Below are positions 10,706 through 18,899 of a stretch of DNA of 64,000 bases, piece by piece. Both the position numbers and the translations under genes were made by a program. How positions within the stretch are numbered: the stretch's first letter is position 1; every line of letters begins with the position of its first letter. This stretch comes from Methylogaea oryzae (GTDB taxonomy: Bacteria > Pseudomonadota > Gammaproteobacteria > Methylococcales > Methylococcaceae). Below the pieces are notes generated by a model, which saw only the letters and a program-made list of their open reading frames with translations, was not told the DNA's origin and made no database searches. Location: positions 1,542,501-1,606,500 of the forward strand of contig NZ_AP019782.1 of the NCBI RefSeq assembly GCF_019669985.1, written 5' to 3'.

Positions 10706-11421
10706 GGCTGCGGCGCTCCCAGGATGCTCGCCACCGGCCCGTCGGCGTCGATGACGCCGTCGACCACGTGGATCAGGCGCTGGGCGTGGTGGGCGATGTC
10801 CGGCTCGTGGGTCACCAGCACCACGGTGATGCCTTGGGCGCGGTTGAGGTCGCAAAACAACGCCATGATTTCCTCCCCGGTGTGGGTGTCCAGATTGCCG
10901 GTGGGTTCGTCCGCCAGCACCAGCTTGGGCCGGTTGACCAAGGCGCGGGCGATGGCTACGCGCTGCTGCTGACCGCCGGACAGCTGGTTGGGACGGTGGT
11001 GGGCGCGGTTGGCCAGGCCCACCTGCTCCAGCAGCGCCAAGGCCCGCTCGTGCCGTTCGGCCCGGCCGACGCCGGCGTACAGCAAGGGCAGGGCGACATT
11101 GTCGAGGATGTTCTTGCGCGGCAGCAGATTGAATCCCTGGAAAACGAAGCCGATGAGCCGGTTGCGCAATTGCGCCAGCTGGTCGGGGCCGAGCCGTCCG
11201 GTATCGGCGCCGTTCAGGTAATAGCCGCCTGCGGCCGCCACGTCCAGGCAGCCGAGAATGTTCATCAGCGTCGACTTGCCCGAGCCGGACGGCCCCATGA
11301 CGGCGACGAATTCGCCGGCGTCGATGGTGAAGTTGAGGCCGCGCAGCACCGGCACCGCCTGACCGTCGCCCAGCACGTAGTGCTTGCTGAGGTCGGCGAC
11401 CTGGATGAGGTGGCGGGACAC
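10702..11421 (-). CDS. MacB-type ABC exporter ATPase subunit
   Basis: A 239-aa ABC ATPase of the LolD/MacB class. Walker A (GPSGSGKST), Q-loop (FVFQGFNLL), signature (LSGGQQQR), Walker B (LVLADEPTGNLD) and the H-loop (VTHEPD) are all intact. The start is GTG, 2 bp after the adaptor gene stop, and the stop overlaps the permease start by ATGA, so the three genes are tightly coupled. It powers the adjacent permease. Confidence 0.92.
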
Positions 11422-11423
11422 GG

Positions 11424-12611
11424 TTAGAACATCCTCATGCGGAACGCGCCGCCGGCTCCGCCCGGCTGCCCTCCGGCGGCGGGAGCGTCGCCTGGCTTGC
11501 GTGGCTGCAGTTCCTCGGCGACCAGGTTGTCGCCTTCCTGCAACGATCCTTCCGTAAGCTCGACGAATTTGCCGTCGCCGATGCCGAGGCGCACGGGCAC
11601 CGCCGTCGGCTGTCCGTCTTGCAGGCGATAGACGGTTTTTTCGCCGCCCTGAGGCTTCTTCCCGCCGCCTTCCTTGCGGCCGCCCGCGGGCGCTTCGCCG
11701 GCCGGCTTGTAGCGCAGGGCCGCCTGGGGCAGGCGCAGCACGTTGCGTTTTTCCGCCACCACGATGTTGACGAAGGCGGTCATGCCCGGCAGCAGCGCTT
11801 CGTCCTGGTTGTCCACGTCGATCACCACGTCGTAGGTCACCACGTTTTGCTGCACTTGCGAATTGAGGCGGATCTGCCGCACCACGCCGCGGAAATTGCG
11901 TTCGGGGAAAGCGTCCACGCTGAAGCTCACCGCCTGGTTCACCCGCACCCCGCCCACGTCGGCTTCCGCCACGGCGGTGTCGATCTGCATGCGCTTCAGG
12001 TCCTGGGCGATGGTGAACAGGGTCGGCGTCTGGAAACTGGCGGCGACGGTCTGGCCGATGTCCACGTTGCGGGACACCACTACGCCGGATACCGGCGAGA
12101 CGATGACGCTGTAGCGCATATTGGTCTGGTCGCGGCGGGTCTGCGCCTCGGCCAGCGCCACCTGCGCCCGGGCGGCGTCCAGTGCCTGGGTGGCCTGGTC
12201 CAGGTCGGCGCGGGCGACATAATCCTGCTGGAACAGGGCGCGGATGCGTTTTTCGTTGGCTTGCGCCAGCCGCAGCAACGCCTGGGCGTTGGCGACGTTG
12301 GCCTGGCTTTGGGCCAGGGCGGCCTGGAACAGCGGCGGATCCAGTTCGGCCAAAACCTGGCCGGCCTCCACCCGATCGTTGAAGTCGGCTTTCAGCACCT
12401 TGACCGTGCCGGACACCTGGGTGCCGACGTTGACAAGCACCACCGGGTTCAACGTGCCGTTGGCCGACACGGTCTGTTTGATGTCGCCCCGTTCGACCCG
12501 AACCAGGCGGTAGCGCGAATCCGCCGAAGGCGGCTGCCGGTAGAACCACAAGGCCAGGGCGGCCGGAACGAGCAGCAGGACGGCGAGGATGACGAGTTTG
12601 GATCGCGACAT
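11424..12611 (-). CDS. MacA-like periplasmic adaptor (membrane fusion protein)
   Basis: A 395-aa adaptor with an N-terminal anchor helix (VILAVLLLVPAALALWFY), a lipoyl/barrel-sandwich domain (VSANGTLNPVVLVNVGTQVSG), an alpha-hairpin (about residues 90-165) and a beta-barrel domain (YDVVIDVDNQDEALLPGM). The C-terminus is Gly/Pro-rich and ends in FRMRMF. It would link the MacB-type transporter to the outer-membrane channel encoded just upstream in the same operon. Confidence 0.92.
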   Translation of the reverse strand: MSRSKLVILAVLLLVPAALALWFYRQPPSADSRYRLVRVERGDIKQTVSANGTLNPVVLVNVGTQVSGTVKVLKADFNDRVEAGQVLAELDPPLFQAALAQSQANVANAQALLRLAQANEKRIRALFQQDYVARADLDQATQALDAARAQVALAEAQTRRDQTNMRYSVIVSPVSGVVVSRNVDIGQTVAASFQTPTLFTIAQDLKRMQIDTAVAEADVGGVRVNQAVSFSVDAFPERNFRGVVRQIRLNSQVQQNVVTYDVVIDVDNQDEALLPGMTAFVNIVVAEKRNVLRLPQAALRYKPAGEAPAGGRKEGGGKKPQGGEKTVYRLQDGQPTAVPVRLGIGDGKFVELTEGSLQEGDNLVAEELQPRKPGDAPAAGGQPGGAGGAFRMRMF

Positions 12612-12643
12612 GGAAAACCTTGCTATTGAAACCGTGGGCTAGC

Positions 12644-14167
12644 TTAATTGACGGTGGGGGGCGCGGCGGTTTCCGCTTCCGCCTGGTCCAGGTGGCCTAG
12701 GGCTTGAGCCAGTTTGGCCTTGCCGATGTGCCAGTTGTAGCGGGCCTGGATGTGCTGGAAGCGGGCGGACGCCAAGCTGGCCTGGGCGCTGAGCAAATCC
12801 AGGAAATTGCCGGCCCCGGCCTTGTAACGGCCCATGGCGACTTTTTCCGATTGGGTGGCGCTGGCCAGCAGGTCGGCGCTGCTGCGGAAGGTTTCCCGCG
12901 CCGTGTTGAGATCGTGGTAGGCGCGCCACACGTCCAACGCCACCGACTGCAGGATCTTGTCCCGGTTGGCTTCCTGCGCCGCCACCTGCTGCTCCGCGTT
13001 GTGGATCTGATAAGTATTGGCGAAACCGGTGAACAGCGGCACGCTCAGCTGCACGCCCACCGCCCAGGTCTGCATGCCCTGATAGGCGCTGGATTCGGTA
13101 TAGCCGTAGTTGCCCACCAAGGACACGCTGGGCATGGCGCCGGCCTTGGCGCTGGCGACGCCGGCTTCGGCCGCTTTCACCTGGGCTTCCGCCGCCGCCA
13201 GTTCCGGCCGGGCGGCCTTGGCTTCCTCGATCAAGGCGTGCACGTTGCGCTGCCAGCCGTCGTCCGGCTGCGCTTGGGCGGGCGGCTCGACGCGGATGGG
13301 CGTATCGGCGTCCAGCCCCAGCGTATTGGCCAGGACGCCCAGGGCGTTTTGCGCGTCGCCGAAGGCTTTTTGCCGGTTGAACTTGGTTTGCGCATAGGCG
13401 GTTTGCGCTTGCAGCTGGTCCGCCAGGGCCGCCGCCCCCACTTCGTGGCGGAACTTGGCCGCTTCGAACGCCGCGGCGGCGGATTTTTCCGCCGTTTCCG
13501 CCGACGCCAGCGCTTCCTGGGTGGCGAATACCTGGTAATACGCCTGGATGGCGGTGAACAGCACCGTTTGCAGCGTCGCCGCGTGGCTCCAGTTGGCCGC
13601 TTCCAACGCTTGGCGGGCGTTTTCCGCCTTGGCGTCGCGCCCGCCGAAGTCGAACAGCAGGTAGTTGACGCTGAGCATGGGCGTGGCGCGGGTCTGCGTC
13701 GTCTGCGATCCGCCCGCGCTGCTGGTGCTGCTGCTGCTGCTGAAACCGAAGCTTGAGCTTTGGCCGGACAGCAGCGAATTTTGCGAATTGCCGCCGATAT
13801 TGCCCTTGCCGTGGGAGACGCTGCCGGATGCCGTCACCGTCGGCGAGTATGCGGCCAGGGCCGTGCCCAGCAACGCCGCTTGGGCGCGGGCGTTGGCCCA
13901 GGCTTGGCGGGTTTGCGGGTTGTGGCACAGGGCTTGGTTGACCACGTCGAGCAAACTCCAGGCCTGGCCGCCGGCGGTCGGCGCGGACAGGCAGGTTTCG
14001 TTGCCGCCGGCGCCGGCCCGCGCCGGCGTGGCGGATACGGTTGCGCCGGCGTCGAGCGGGTCGGCCGGCCAAAAGGATTCGTCCGCCCAGGCGGCATTGC
14101 CCAGCAAAGCCAGCCCGGCGGCCAAGCCCAAGGGGCGCAAGCGGTTTTTCGGCAGAGGAGGCGTCAT
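12644..14167 (-). CDS. TolC-family outer membrane efflux protein
   Basis: A 507-aa outer membrane factor. I chose the start MTPPLPKNRLRP because it gives a clean signal peptide (LGLAAGLALLGNAAWA) and lies 4 bp after the stop of the CpxP-like gene. The two repeated OEP halves are recognisable from long alpha-helical stretches such as FRHEVGAAALADQLQAQTAY and RYKAGAGNFLDLLSAQASL. It would form the exit duct for the MacAB-type transporter. A Ser-rich stretch (about residues 120-135) is unusual. Confidence 0.9.
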   Translation of the reverse strand: MTPPLPKNRLRPLGLAAGLALLGNAAWADESFWPADPLDAGATVSATPARAGAGGNETCLSAPTAGGQAWSLLDVVNQALCHNPQTRQAWANARAQAALLGTALAAYSPTVTASGSVSHGKGNIGGNSQNSLLSGQSSSFGFSSSSSTSSAGGSQTTQTRATPMLSVNYLLFDFGGRDAKAENARQALEAANWSHAATLQTVLFTAIQAYYQVFATQEALASAETAEKSAAAAFEAAKFRHEVGAAALADQLQAQTAYAQTKFNRQKAFGDAQNALGVLANTLGLDADTPIRVEPPAQAQPDDGWQRNVHALIEEAKAARPELAAAEAQVKAAEAGVASAKAGAMPSVSLVGNYGYTESSAYQGMQTWAVGVQLSVPLFTGFANTYQIHNAEQQVAAQEANRDKILQSVALDVWRAYHDLNTARETFRSSADLLASATQSEKVAMGRYKAGAGNFLDLLSAQASLASARFQHIQARYNWHIGKAKLAQALGHLDQAEAETAAPPTVN

Positions 14168-14171
14168 TCGG

Positions 14172-14675
14172 TCAGCGTACGGAAGCGTCATTCGGGGCTG
14201 CGCGGGTTGGGATGGGGCGGGCGTTTCCGCTGTCGGCATGCGGGGCGTGTTCGGACAAGCGCTTTCTGCCGTCGGCCGACAGCTTGCCGGCCGTGTCCAG
14301 CAACAGGGATTGCAAGGCCTGCTGGAAGTCCGACATGGCGCGTCGGCTGTCGGCGAAAGCGGTTTCCAGGCGCGTGGGGTCGAAAGGTTCGGCTTGCATC
14401 GTCTGGCGCACCGCGGCGCGGGTCTCGCGGCTGGCGTCGATACGGGCGGCCAGTTCGGCTTTGTGCGCTTCCAAGGCGCGGCGGAAGACGGCTGCGTCGT
14501 TATCGCTCAAGCGGGCGGCGTAGCGCTCCTCGATGGATTCCAGCGATAGCCACGGCGCGTGCGGGCGTTTCTGCAACAGGCCGACGCCCACCCAGGTGAG
14601 CAAAAACAGGTTGAGCGTCAACGACGCGAACAATATGGCCGTGGCGGCGCGGGGCGTCAGGGTGATGTTTTTCAT
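14172..14675 (-). CDS. Periplasmic CpxP/CnrX-like sensor protein
   Basis: A 167-aa protein with one N-terminal membrane helix (AILFASLTLNLFLLTWVGVG) and a helical periplasmic domain (residues 45-145) with repeated Arg/Leu heptads, the pattern of heavy-metal-sensor/Spy-like proteins. It follows an ECF sigma factor and a small membrane protein, the order seen in cnr-type sigma/anti-sigma systems, so it probably senses a periplasmic signal and modulates the anti-sigma factor. No Cys or His cluster typical of metal binding is evident apart from two His in the tail, so metal sensing is not shown. Its start overlaps the previous stop. Confidence 0.7.
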   Translation of the reverse strand: MKNITLTPRAATAILFASLTLNLFLLTWVGVGLLQKRPHAPWLSLESIEERYAARLSDNDAAVFRRALEAHKAELAARIDASRETRAAVRQTMQAEPFDPTRLETAFADSRRAMSDFQQALQSLLLDTAGKLSADGRKRLSEHAPHADSGNARPIPTRAAPNDASVR

Positions 14676-15031
14676 AGGTCGCCGAAATCCTCTTGTAGTG
14701 CGGCTGCTTCGGCCATGTTCAAGGCATCGTCGTTGGCGAATTCCAGGCCGTGGGAAGCCGCCATGTATCCCAGCAGCACTGCCAGGGCGAACGCCGCGGC
14801 CCCCGGCCACAGCAGCGGGGAGGGCCACAGCGGGATGCCGCGCGCTTCCCTCGGGACAATCGGCGCCGGCGGTCGGGGCAATTGCGGCAGGGAAGCGGTT
14901 TCGGCGAGGATGCGGCTCGCCAGTTCGGGGCCGGGGGATTCCACTTGCCACAGCGCCAACGCCCGATCCAACGCCCGTTGGTCGAGAGGAGGGCGGTGGA
15001 AAAAACAACGTCTAAACAAGGTCGCCAACAT
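14672..15031 (-). CDS. Small membrane protein, probable anti-sigma factor
   Basis: A 119-aa protein with a cytoplasmic N-terminal half (DQRALDRALALWQVESPGPELASRILAE region), one membrane helix (about residues 76-92, AAAFALAVLLGYMAAS) and a short acidic periplasmic tail. It is the second gene of the operon, 11 bp after the ECF sigma gene, and overlaps the next gene by ATGA. Position and topology fit an anti-sigma factor; I recognise no zinc-binding HxxxCxxC motif, so this is an inference from context. Confidence 0.6.
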   Translation of the reverse strand: MLATLFRRCFFHRPPLDQRALDRALALWQVESPGPELASRILAETASLPQLPRPPAPIVPREARGIPLWPSPLLWPGAAAFALAVLLGYMAASHGLEFANDDALNMAEAAALQEDFGDL

Positions 15032-15042
15032 AAACAACGCTC

Positions 15043-15618
15043 CTAAAGTCGATTCAACGATTGCAGCCGCTGCGCCAAAGTGCGCCGGGCTCTGACCAGC
15101 AGCGCTTCCACGGCGCCGACGCTGACGCCCAGAATGTCCGCCGCGTCGGCGTTGCTCACCCCGCCGTAGTGGCACAAGCTCAGCGCCATCCTTTGCCGGT
15201 CCGGCAGGCGCGCCACCTCGGCCGCCACCTGTTGCGCCAGCTGGCGGCGGTGCAAATCGCTTTCCAGGTCCACGGACGGATCGGCGACGGCTTCGGCCGC
15301 TTCCTCCCACGCCACGGCCGCATGCTCGCTGCGGCGCATGCGGTCGATGCACAAATTGGTGACGATGCGCGACAGCCATGCGCTGAAGCGGCCCTTGTCC
15401 TCCGACCATTGCGTCGCGTGCGTCCACACCCGCAAAAACGCCTCCTGCGCGACTTCTTCCGCCTCCGCTGGCCGGCTGCCGATACGCCGCGCCAGGGCGT
15501 AAGCACGGTTCACGTGCCGGCTCACCAGTTGGGCGTAGGCGGCGCGGTCGCCTTGCGCGACTTGCCCCATGAGTTTTTCGTCCGTGGCGGTGGCTTCGGC
15601 GGGTTGTGCATGGAGCAT
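15043..15618 (-). CDS. ECF-family RNA polymerase sigma factor
   Basis: A sigma-70 family ECF protein of 191 aa from the ATG at 15618; an upstream TTG at 15648 would add ten residues and cannot be excluded. Region 2 (AYALARRIGSRPAEAEEVAQ, then VWTHATQWSEDKGRFSAWL) and region 4 (LPDRQRMALSLCHYGGVSN, DILGVSVGAVEALLVRARR) are complete. It heads an operon of anti-sigma-like, CpxP-like and TolC-MacAB genes, so it likely drives this exporter, and it is transcribed divergently from the RiPP cluster. Confidence 0.92.
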   Translation of the reverse strand: MLHAQPAEATATDEKLMGQVAQGDRAAYAQLVSRHVNRAYALARRIGSRPAEAEEVAQEAFLRVWTHATQWSEDKGRFSAWLSRIVTNLCIDRMRRSEHAAVAWEEAAEAVADPSVDLESDLHRRQLAQQVAAEVARLPDRQRMALSLCHYGGVSNADAADILGVSVGAVEALLVRARRTLAQRLQSLNRL

Positions 15619-16051
15619 GGCGCTGGGGTTTTTGGATTCGCTTGGCAAAACATGAATAGGGATCGCCCAAGGCCGCAGGGGGATTCGTCCCGGCGACCGG
15701 CCGGCGTTGTTTCGCCGCGGCGCTGGTTACTTGCTGATCTTATACGTGGCCGTTTCGGTAAACCCTACGCCGATCGGCGAATTTTTTTGCGGCGGGTTTT
15801 CTCGGGCCCGCGTCAGCGGCCTTGCCGCGAAGCCCCCCGGCCTTTTAGACGCGCGCGGCGCCGTGGCGCCGGCGTGATCCTGCGCTTACATCCTGTAATC
15901 CCTGGATTCCTTAAGCGCCAGCCGCCGCTTACGGAAAGATCATCCTAAGACTGCATAAACGCCGATCGCGCTGTGACAACCTAAAAAAAGGCGATGGGGC
16001 CGGACGGTGGTCCGCCCAGCGGCAATCCATAACGAGAGCAGGAGCATCCCG
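15619..16051. promoter_or_regulatory. 433-bp divergent intergenic region between the ECF operon and the RiPP cluster
   Basis: No ORF of merit lies here. It must hold the promoters for both the minus-strand exporter operon and the plus-strand precursor gene. GC-rich hairpin-capable stretches are visible (GGCGCCGTGGCGCC at 15868-15881), but I could not assign a -35/-10 pair with confidence. GGAG at 16040-16043 is the likely ribosome binding site of the first precursor gene. Confidence 0.5.
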
Positions 16052-16468
16052 ATGGCGGAACGACACGAGAATTTTGTCGATACTCTGGCGGCCGATCCGG
16101 ACAACATTCCGGAGATGGTGTCGCTGAGCGGATTCGTGGGCAAATCATCGCTGGCGGATCACACGCGTTTGTATTTGAACGTCGTTTTGAGCGAATACTA
16201 CGAGATTCCCACCGACGCCATCTTGCATTCCATAAGACTTCCCGCATCCGTAAGCCCGTTCGGCGTCAGCTGCCTTTGGATCAAAGGAGACGCCGAGTTG
16301 ATCCGCAGAGGCAAAACCACCACGGAAACCAAGGCGAGATTTTTCTCGGGCGATATTCAAAAAAACTACGCTGCAGCCGCCGCGGCGGCGGGCCCCACCG
16401 GCGTAAAGGATTGTACCCAAGCGCCGCCGGTCTGCGGCGACACGGCCTGGAAAGGTTGTCCTCACTGA
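16052..16468 (+). CDS. Leader-bearing RiPP precursor candidate
   Basis: A 138-aa protein. Residues 22-85 look like a small folded leader domain (LSGFVGKSS, RLYLNVVLSEYYEIPTDAIL, then a FGVSCLWIKGDAEL strand). A polar linker and a run of seven alanines (residues 107-113) lead to a 25-residue tail from GPTG to CPH with three Cys (121, 128, 136) and three Thr. The same tail pattern, GPTGVxxCTQxPxxCGxTAWxGC, occurs twice in the 322-aa protein encoded next. Leader, Ala linker and Thr/Cys core before lanthipeptide-type enzymes make this a precursor peptide by inference. ATG at 16052 with GGAG upstream is preferred to an in-frame GTG at 16007. Confidence 0.7.
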   Translation: MAERHENFVDTLAADPDNIPEMVSLSGFVGKSSLADHTRLYLNVVLSEYYEIPTDAILHSIRLPASVSPFGVSCLWIKGDAELIRRGKTTTETKARFFSGDIQKNYAAAAAAAGPTGVKDCTQAPPVCGDTAWKGCPH

Positions 16469-16685
16469 CGCGGAGCGCCGGAAAAACCAGGAACTTACCT
16501 CCAGGTGATCATCCGCCAGGGACGGCTTTTCCCATTCTCCGCCAGGACGAAAAGCTCATGACGCCGGAATGACGGCGGGTGAGGCATGGATCGCCGCTTT
16601 CCGACGTCATGTTTTTCGACGCGGGCCTAAGGCGGCCATGTTCGGGTTCGTTTTACGAAACGTTTAACCTCTCAAGGAGAGATAT

Positions 16686-17654
16686 ATGACCACGCAAATA
16701 CCCTATTGTCCGGGGCAGACGCACGTGGCGGCGACCAACTGCCCGCCCGCCACGGTCTGTCCGCAGCCCACCACCTTATGCGCGCCGCCGGCACAGCAAA
16801 ACGCCGGTACGGTGTATTCGGCCTATACCCAGTGTCCGACCGTGCCGCCCGTGTGTGCGCAAACCCATTGGCAGTGCCCCACGATTCCGCCGGCATGCCA
16901 CGTCGTCGGCCCCACCGGCGTGCAGCACTGCACGCAATATCCGGCTGCTTGCGGCAATACCGCGTGGCCGGGTTGCCAGATCGGCTATACGGGCTGGCTG
17001 GGTTGCACCGTGGTCGGCCCGACCGGATGGCAAGGCTGCCAGCCGGCGACCAGCATGCCTGGTTGTCCGAGCACGTCCACTTGCCCGCCGGCCAATGCCG
17101 CAGCGGCGGCGCCGGCGGGCGGCACCATGGCGACCGTATGCACCCAGTTCCCACCCTGTGCCGGTCCCACCGGCGTGCAGCACTGCACGCAGGCGCCCGA
17201 CGTTTGCGGCCATACCGCATGGCACGGCTGCCCCGGCACCGCCGCCACGGTGTGCACCCAGTATCCGCCATGCCAGGGCCCGGCCGCGTTTGCCGCCGCG
17301 CCGGCGCAAGTCGGCCCGACAGGCACGCTGGGCTGCACCGTTCCGCCCCAATGCGTCGGTCCCACGGGGACGCAAGGCTGCACGGCCATGCCCGGTTGCC
17401 CCAGCACGTCCACCTGCCCGCCGGCGCAAGCCGCCGCGCCCATCGGGCATACGGCTTGGCTGGGCTGCACCGTCGTCGGACCAACGGGCTGGCAGGGCTG
17501 CGTGCCGCCGACCCATCTGCTGGGTTGCACGTGTTTGCCGATGACGGTGGGACCGGTGATTCCGACCCACAACATGCCGATCTGTCCGCCCATAAACACG
17601 TGCTTGCCCTGGACGGTGGGGCCGGTGGTGACGGTGGCGGGAGCCGGCTGCTAA
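16686..17654 (+). CDS. Cysteine- and threonine-rich repeat protein, probable multi-core RiPP substrate
   Basis: A 322-aa protein with 34 Cys, about 48 Thr but only six Ser, and abundant Gly and Pro. It has no leader domain, no signal peptide and no membrane helix. Repeats include six GPTG boxes (75, 111, 160, 210, 225, 265), two PGCPSTSTCPPA blocks (125, 237), two WLGCTVVGPTGWQGC blocks (104, 258) and two GPTGVQHCTQ...CG.TAW.GC units (75, 160) like the tail of the upstream protein. AAGGAGAG lies just before the ATG. Lanthionine formation needs Thr/Ser and Cys, and both are plentiful. It could also be a disulfide- or metal-binding structural protein; that it is the enzyme substrate is inferred from the shared motif and gene order. 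Confidence 0.65.
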   Translation: MTTQIPYCPGQTHVAATNCPPATVCPQPTTLCAPPAQQNAGTVYSAYTQCPTVPPVCAQTHWQCPTIPPACHVVGPTGVQHCTQYPAACGNTAWPGCQIGYTGWLGCTVVGPTGWQGCQPATSMPGCPSTSTCPPANAAAAAPAGGTMATVCTQFPPCAGPTGVQHCTQAPDVCGHTAWHGCPGTAATVCTQYPPCQGPAAFAAAPAQVGPTGTLGCTVPPQCVGPTGTQGCTAMPGCPSTSTCPPAQAAAPIGHTAWLGCTVVGPTGWQGCVPPTHLLGCTCLPMTVGPVIPTHNMPICPPINTCLPWTVGPVVTVAGAGC

Positions 17655-17674
17655 GGAAGGTCATGGACGCTTGG

Positions 17675-17706
17675 GCGCCGGTTAAGCCTGGACGGCTTTC
17701 CGGCGC
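17675..17706 (+). terminator. GC-rich hairpin downstream of the repeat protein gene
   Basis: Two nested stems, GCGCCGG/CCGGCGC and AAGCC/GGCTT, about 20 bp after the stop codon. There is no U-tract, so alone it would stabilise the 3' end of the precursor mRNA rather than terminate. Confidence 0.6.
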
Positions 17707-17729
17707 CTAGGGCAGGATGCCCTTCATAG

Positions 17730-17764
17730 CCCGGAGCGGATGCGAGTCCGTTCCGGGTTTTGTT
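17730..17764 (+). terminator. Attenuator-like terminator between substrate and enzyme genes
   Basis: An 11-bp stem (CCCGGAGCGGA / TCCGTTCCGGG, one G-U pair) with a 6-nt loop is followed by TTTTGTT. The kinase gene starts 22 bp later and has no room for a separate promoter other than inside the hairpins, so partial read-through would yield much more precursor than enzyme mRNA, as is common in RiPP operons. Confidence 0.7.
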
Positions 17765-17786
17765 ATGCCGTATTGGAGAAGTCCGC

Positions 17787-18899
17787 ATGTTTTTAACCGC
17801 ATCAAACCTAGCCCATTACCTGGCGGCGCGCGGCACCTTGGCGGCTGGGGCGATCGTCGACGGCGATTTCATGGTGGTCGAAGCCGGCCGGCGCAACCGC
17901 AATTTCAAAGTCATCCGCAAAACCGGCGCCGGCCTGTTCGTTAAGCAAATCAAGCAATTCGACGCCATGGCGATTTCCACCCTGCAGCGCGAGGCGGCCT
18001 GCTACCGCCTGGCTCGGCAACACGGCGATTACGCCAATCTGGCGGCCATCATGCCGTCTTTCATCGATCACGACGCTAACCGGCACTGCCTGATCGTCGA
18101 GTTGCTGCCTTCCAGCGAAAATTTGTCCGAATACCACATGCGCCGCAAAACCTTTCCCGCGGAAATCGGCACGATGCTGGGGGAGGCGCTGGGCGGCTAT
18201 CACAAAATCTTGCGCGGCAAGCCGTTGAGCCAGGAAGACTTGGCCAACTTTCCCCGCCAGCCGCCGTGGATATTGTCTTTCCATCAGCACAGCGGCAACG
18301 TCGCGCCCGGCAGCGTCAGCGGCGGGGCCATGCAAGTGGGCGAAATCGTGCGCCGCTATCCGGACTTGCAATACAACCTGGAACGTTTGCGCGGGCATTG
18401 GCAATACAACAGCATCATCCACGGCGACATGAAATGGGATAACTGCATCGTTTATCCCGGCGCCGACGATGCGCTGCGATTCAAGATCATCGACTGGGAA
18501 CTGGTGGACTACGGCGATGCCTGCTGGGACATCGGCGGCATCCTGCAGTCCTGCTTGAGCCATTGGATACTTTCCATGCCGCTGGAGCGGGAAACCTCCC
18601 CCGACCGTTGGGTGGAGCAGGCCGCCTACCGGTTGGAAAGCTTGCATCCGGCCATTCGCGCCTTTTGGCAAAGCTACCGGGAAACCAGCGGCATCGACGC
18701 CCGCCACGCCTATCCCTATTTGCTGCGCAGCATCGAATACGGCGCGGCGCGCATGGTGCAAACGGCTTTCGAGAGCCTGTATTACGCGAAGGAGATGACC
18801 CGCCTGGGCGCCACCCTGCTGCAAGTCAGCCAGAATATTTTGCGCGACCCCAAGGAAGCCGCTTCGGCGCTGTATGGCTTCGGCCGGGAGGCCGCGTAA
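17787..18899 (+). CDS. Class V lanthipeptide-type kinase (APH-like fold)
   Basis: A 370-aa protein kinase-like phosphotransferase. Lys53 (FVKQIK) is the likely ATP lysine; the catalytic loop is IIHGDMKWDNC (His212, Asp214) and the metal-binding DWE is at Asp236. The stand-alone kinases of class V lanthipeptide clusters (LxmK type) have this aminoglycoside-phosphotransferase-like fold and phosphorylate Ser/Thr of the precursor. It overlaps the HopA1-like gene by one base (TAATG), and a LanC-like gene follows, which strongly supports that role over antibiotic resistance. The start at MFLTASN is backed by GGAGAA upstream. Confidence 0.8.
   Translation: MFLTASNLAHYLAARGTLAAGAIVDGDFMVVEAGRRNRNFKVIRKTGAGLFVKQIKQFDAMAISTLQREAACYRLARQHGDYANLAAIMPSFIDHDANRHCLIVELLPSSENLSEYHMRRKTFPAEIGTMLGEALGGYHKILRGKPLSQEDLANFPRQPPWILSFHQHSGNVAPGSVSGGAMQVGEIVRRYPDLQYNLERLRGHWQYNSIIHGDMKWDNCIVYPGADDALRFKIIDWELVDYGDACWDIGGILQSCLSHWILSMPLERETSPDRWVEQAAYRLESLHPAIRAFWQSYRETSGIDARHAYPYLLRSIEYGAARMVQTAFESLYYAKEMTRLGATLLQVSQNILRDPKEAASALYGFGREAA

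Noticed and set aside
16686-17654. Reading the Gly/Pro/Thr-rich protein as a collagen-like or spore-coat GPTG repeat protein
   Set aside because: There is no regular Gly-X-Y triplet pattern, the GPTG boxes are isolated, and the Cys content and shared motif with the upstream precursor point elsewhere.
16686-17654. CRISPR array or DNA tandem repeat in the Cys-rich gene
   Set aside because: Repeats are at the protein level with variable spacing and synonymous changes; there are no uniform direct repeats with unique spacers anywhere I could see in the window.
17787-18899. Aminoglycoside resistance phosphotransferase
   Set aside because: The fold matches, but the gene is translationally coupled to HopA1-like and LanC-like genes, which fits a lanthipeptide kinase much better.
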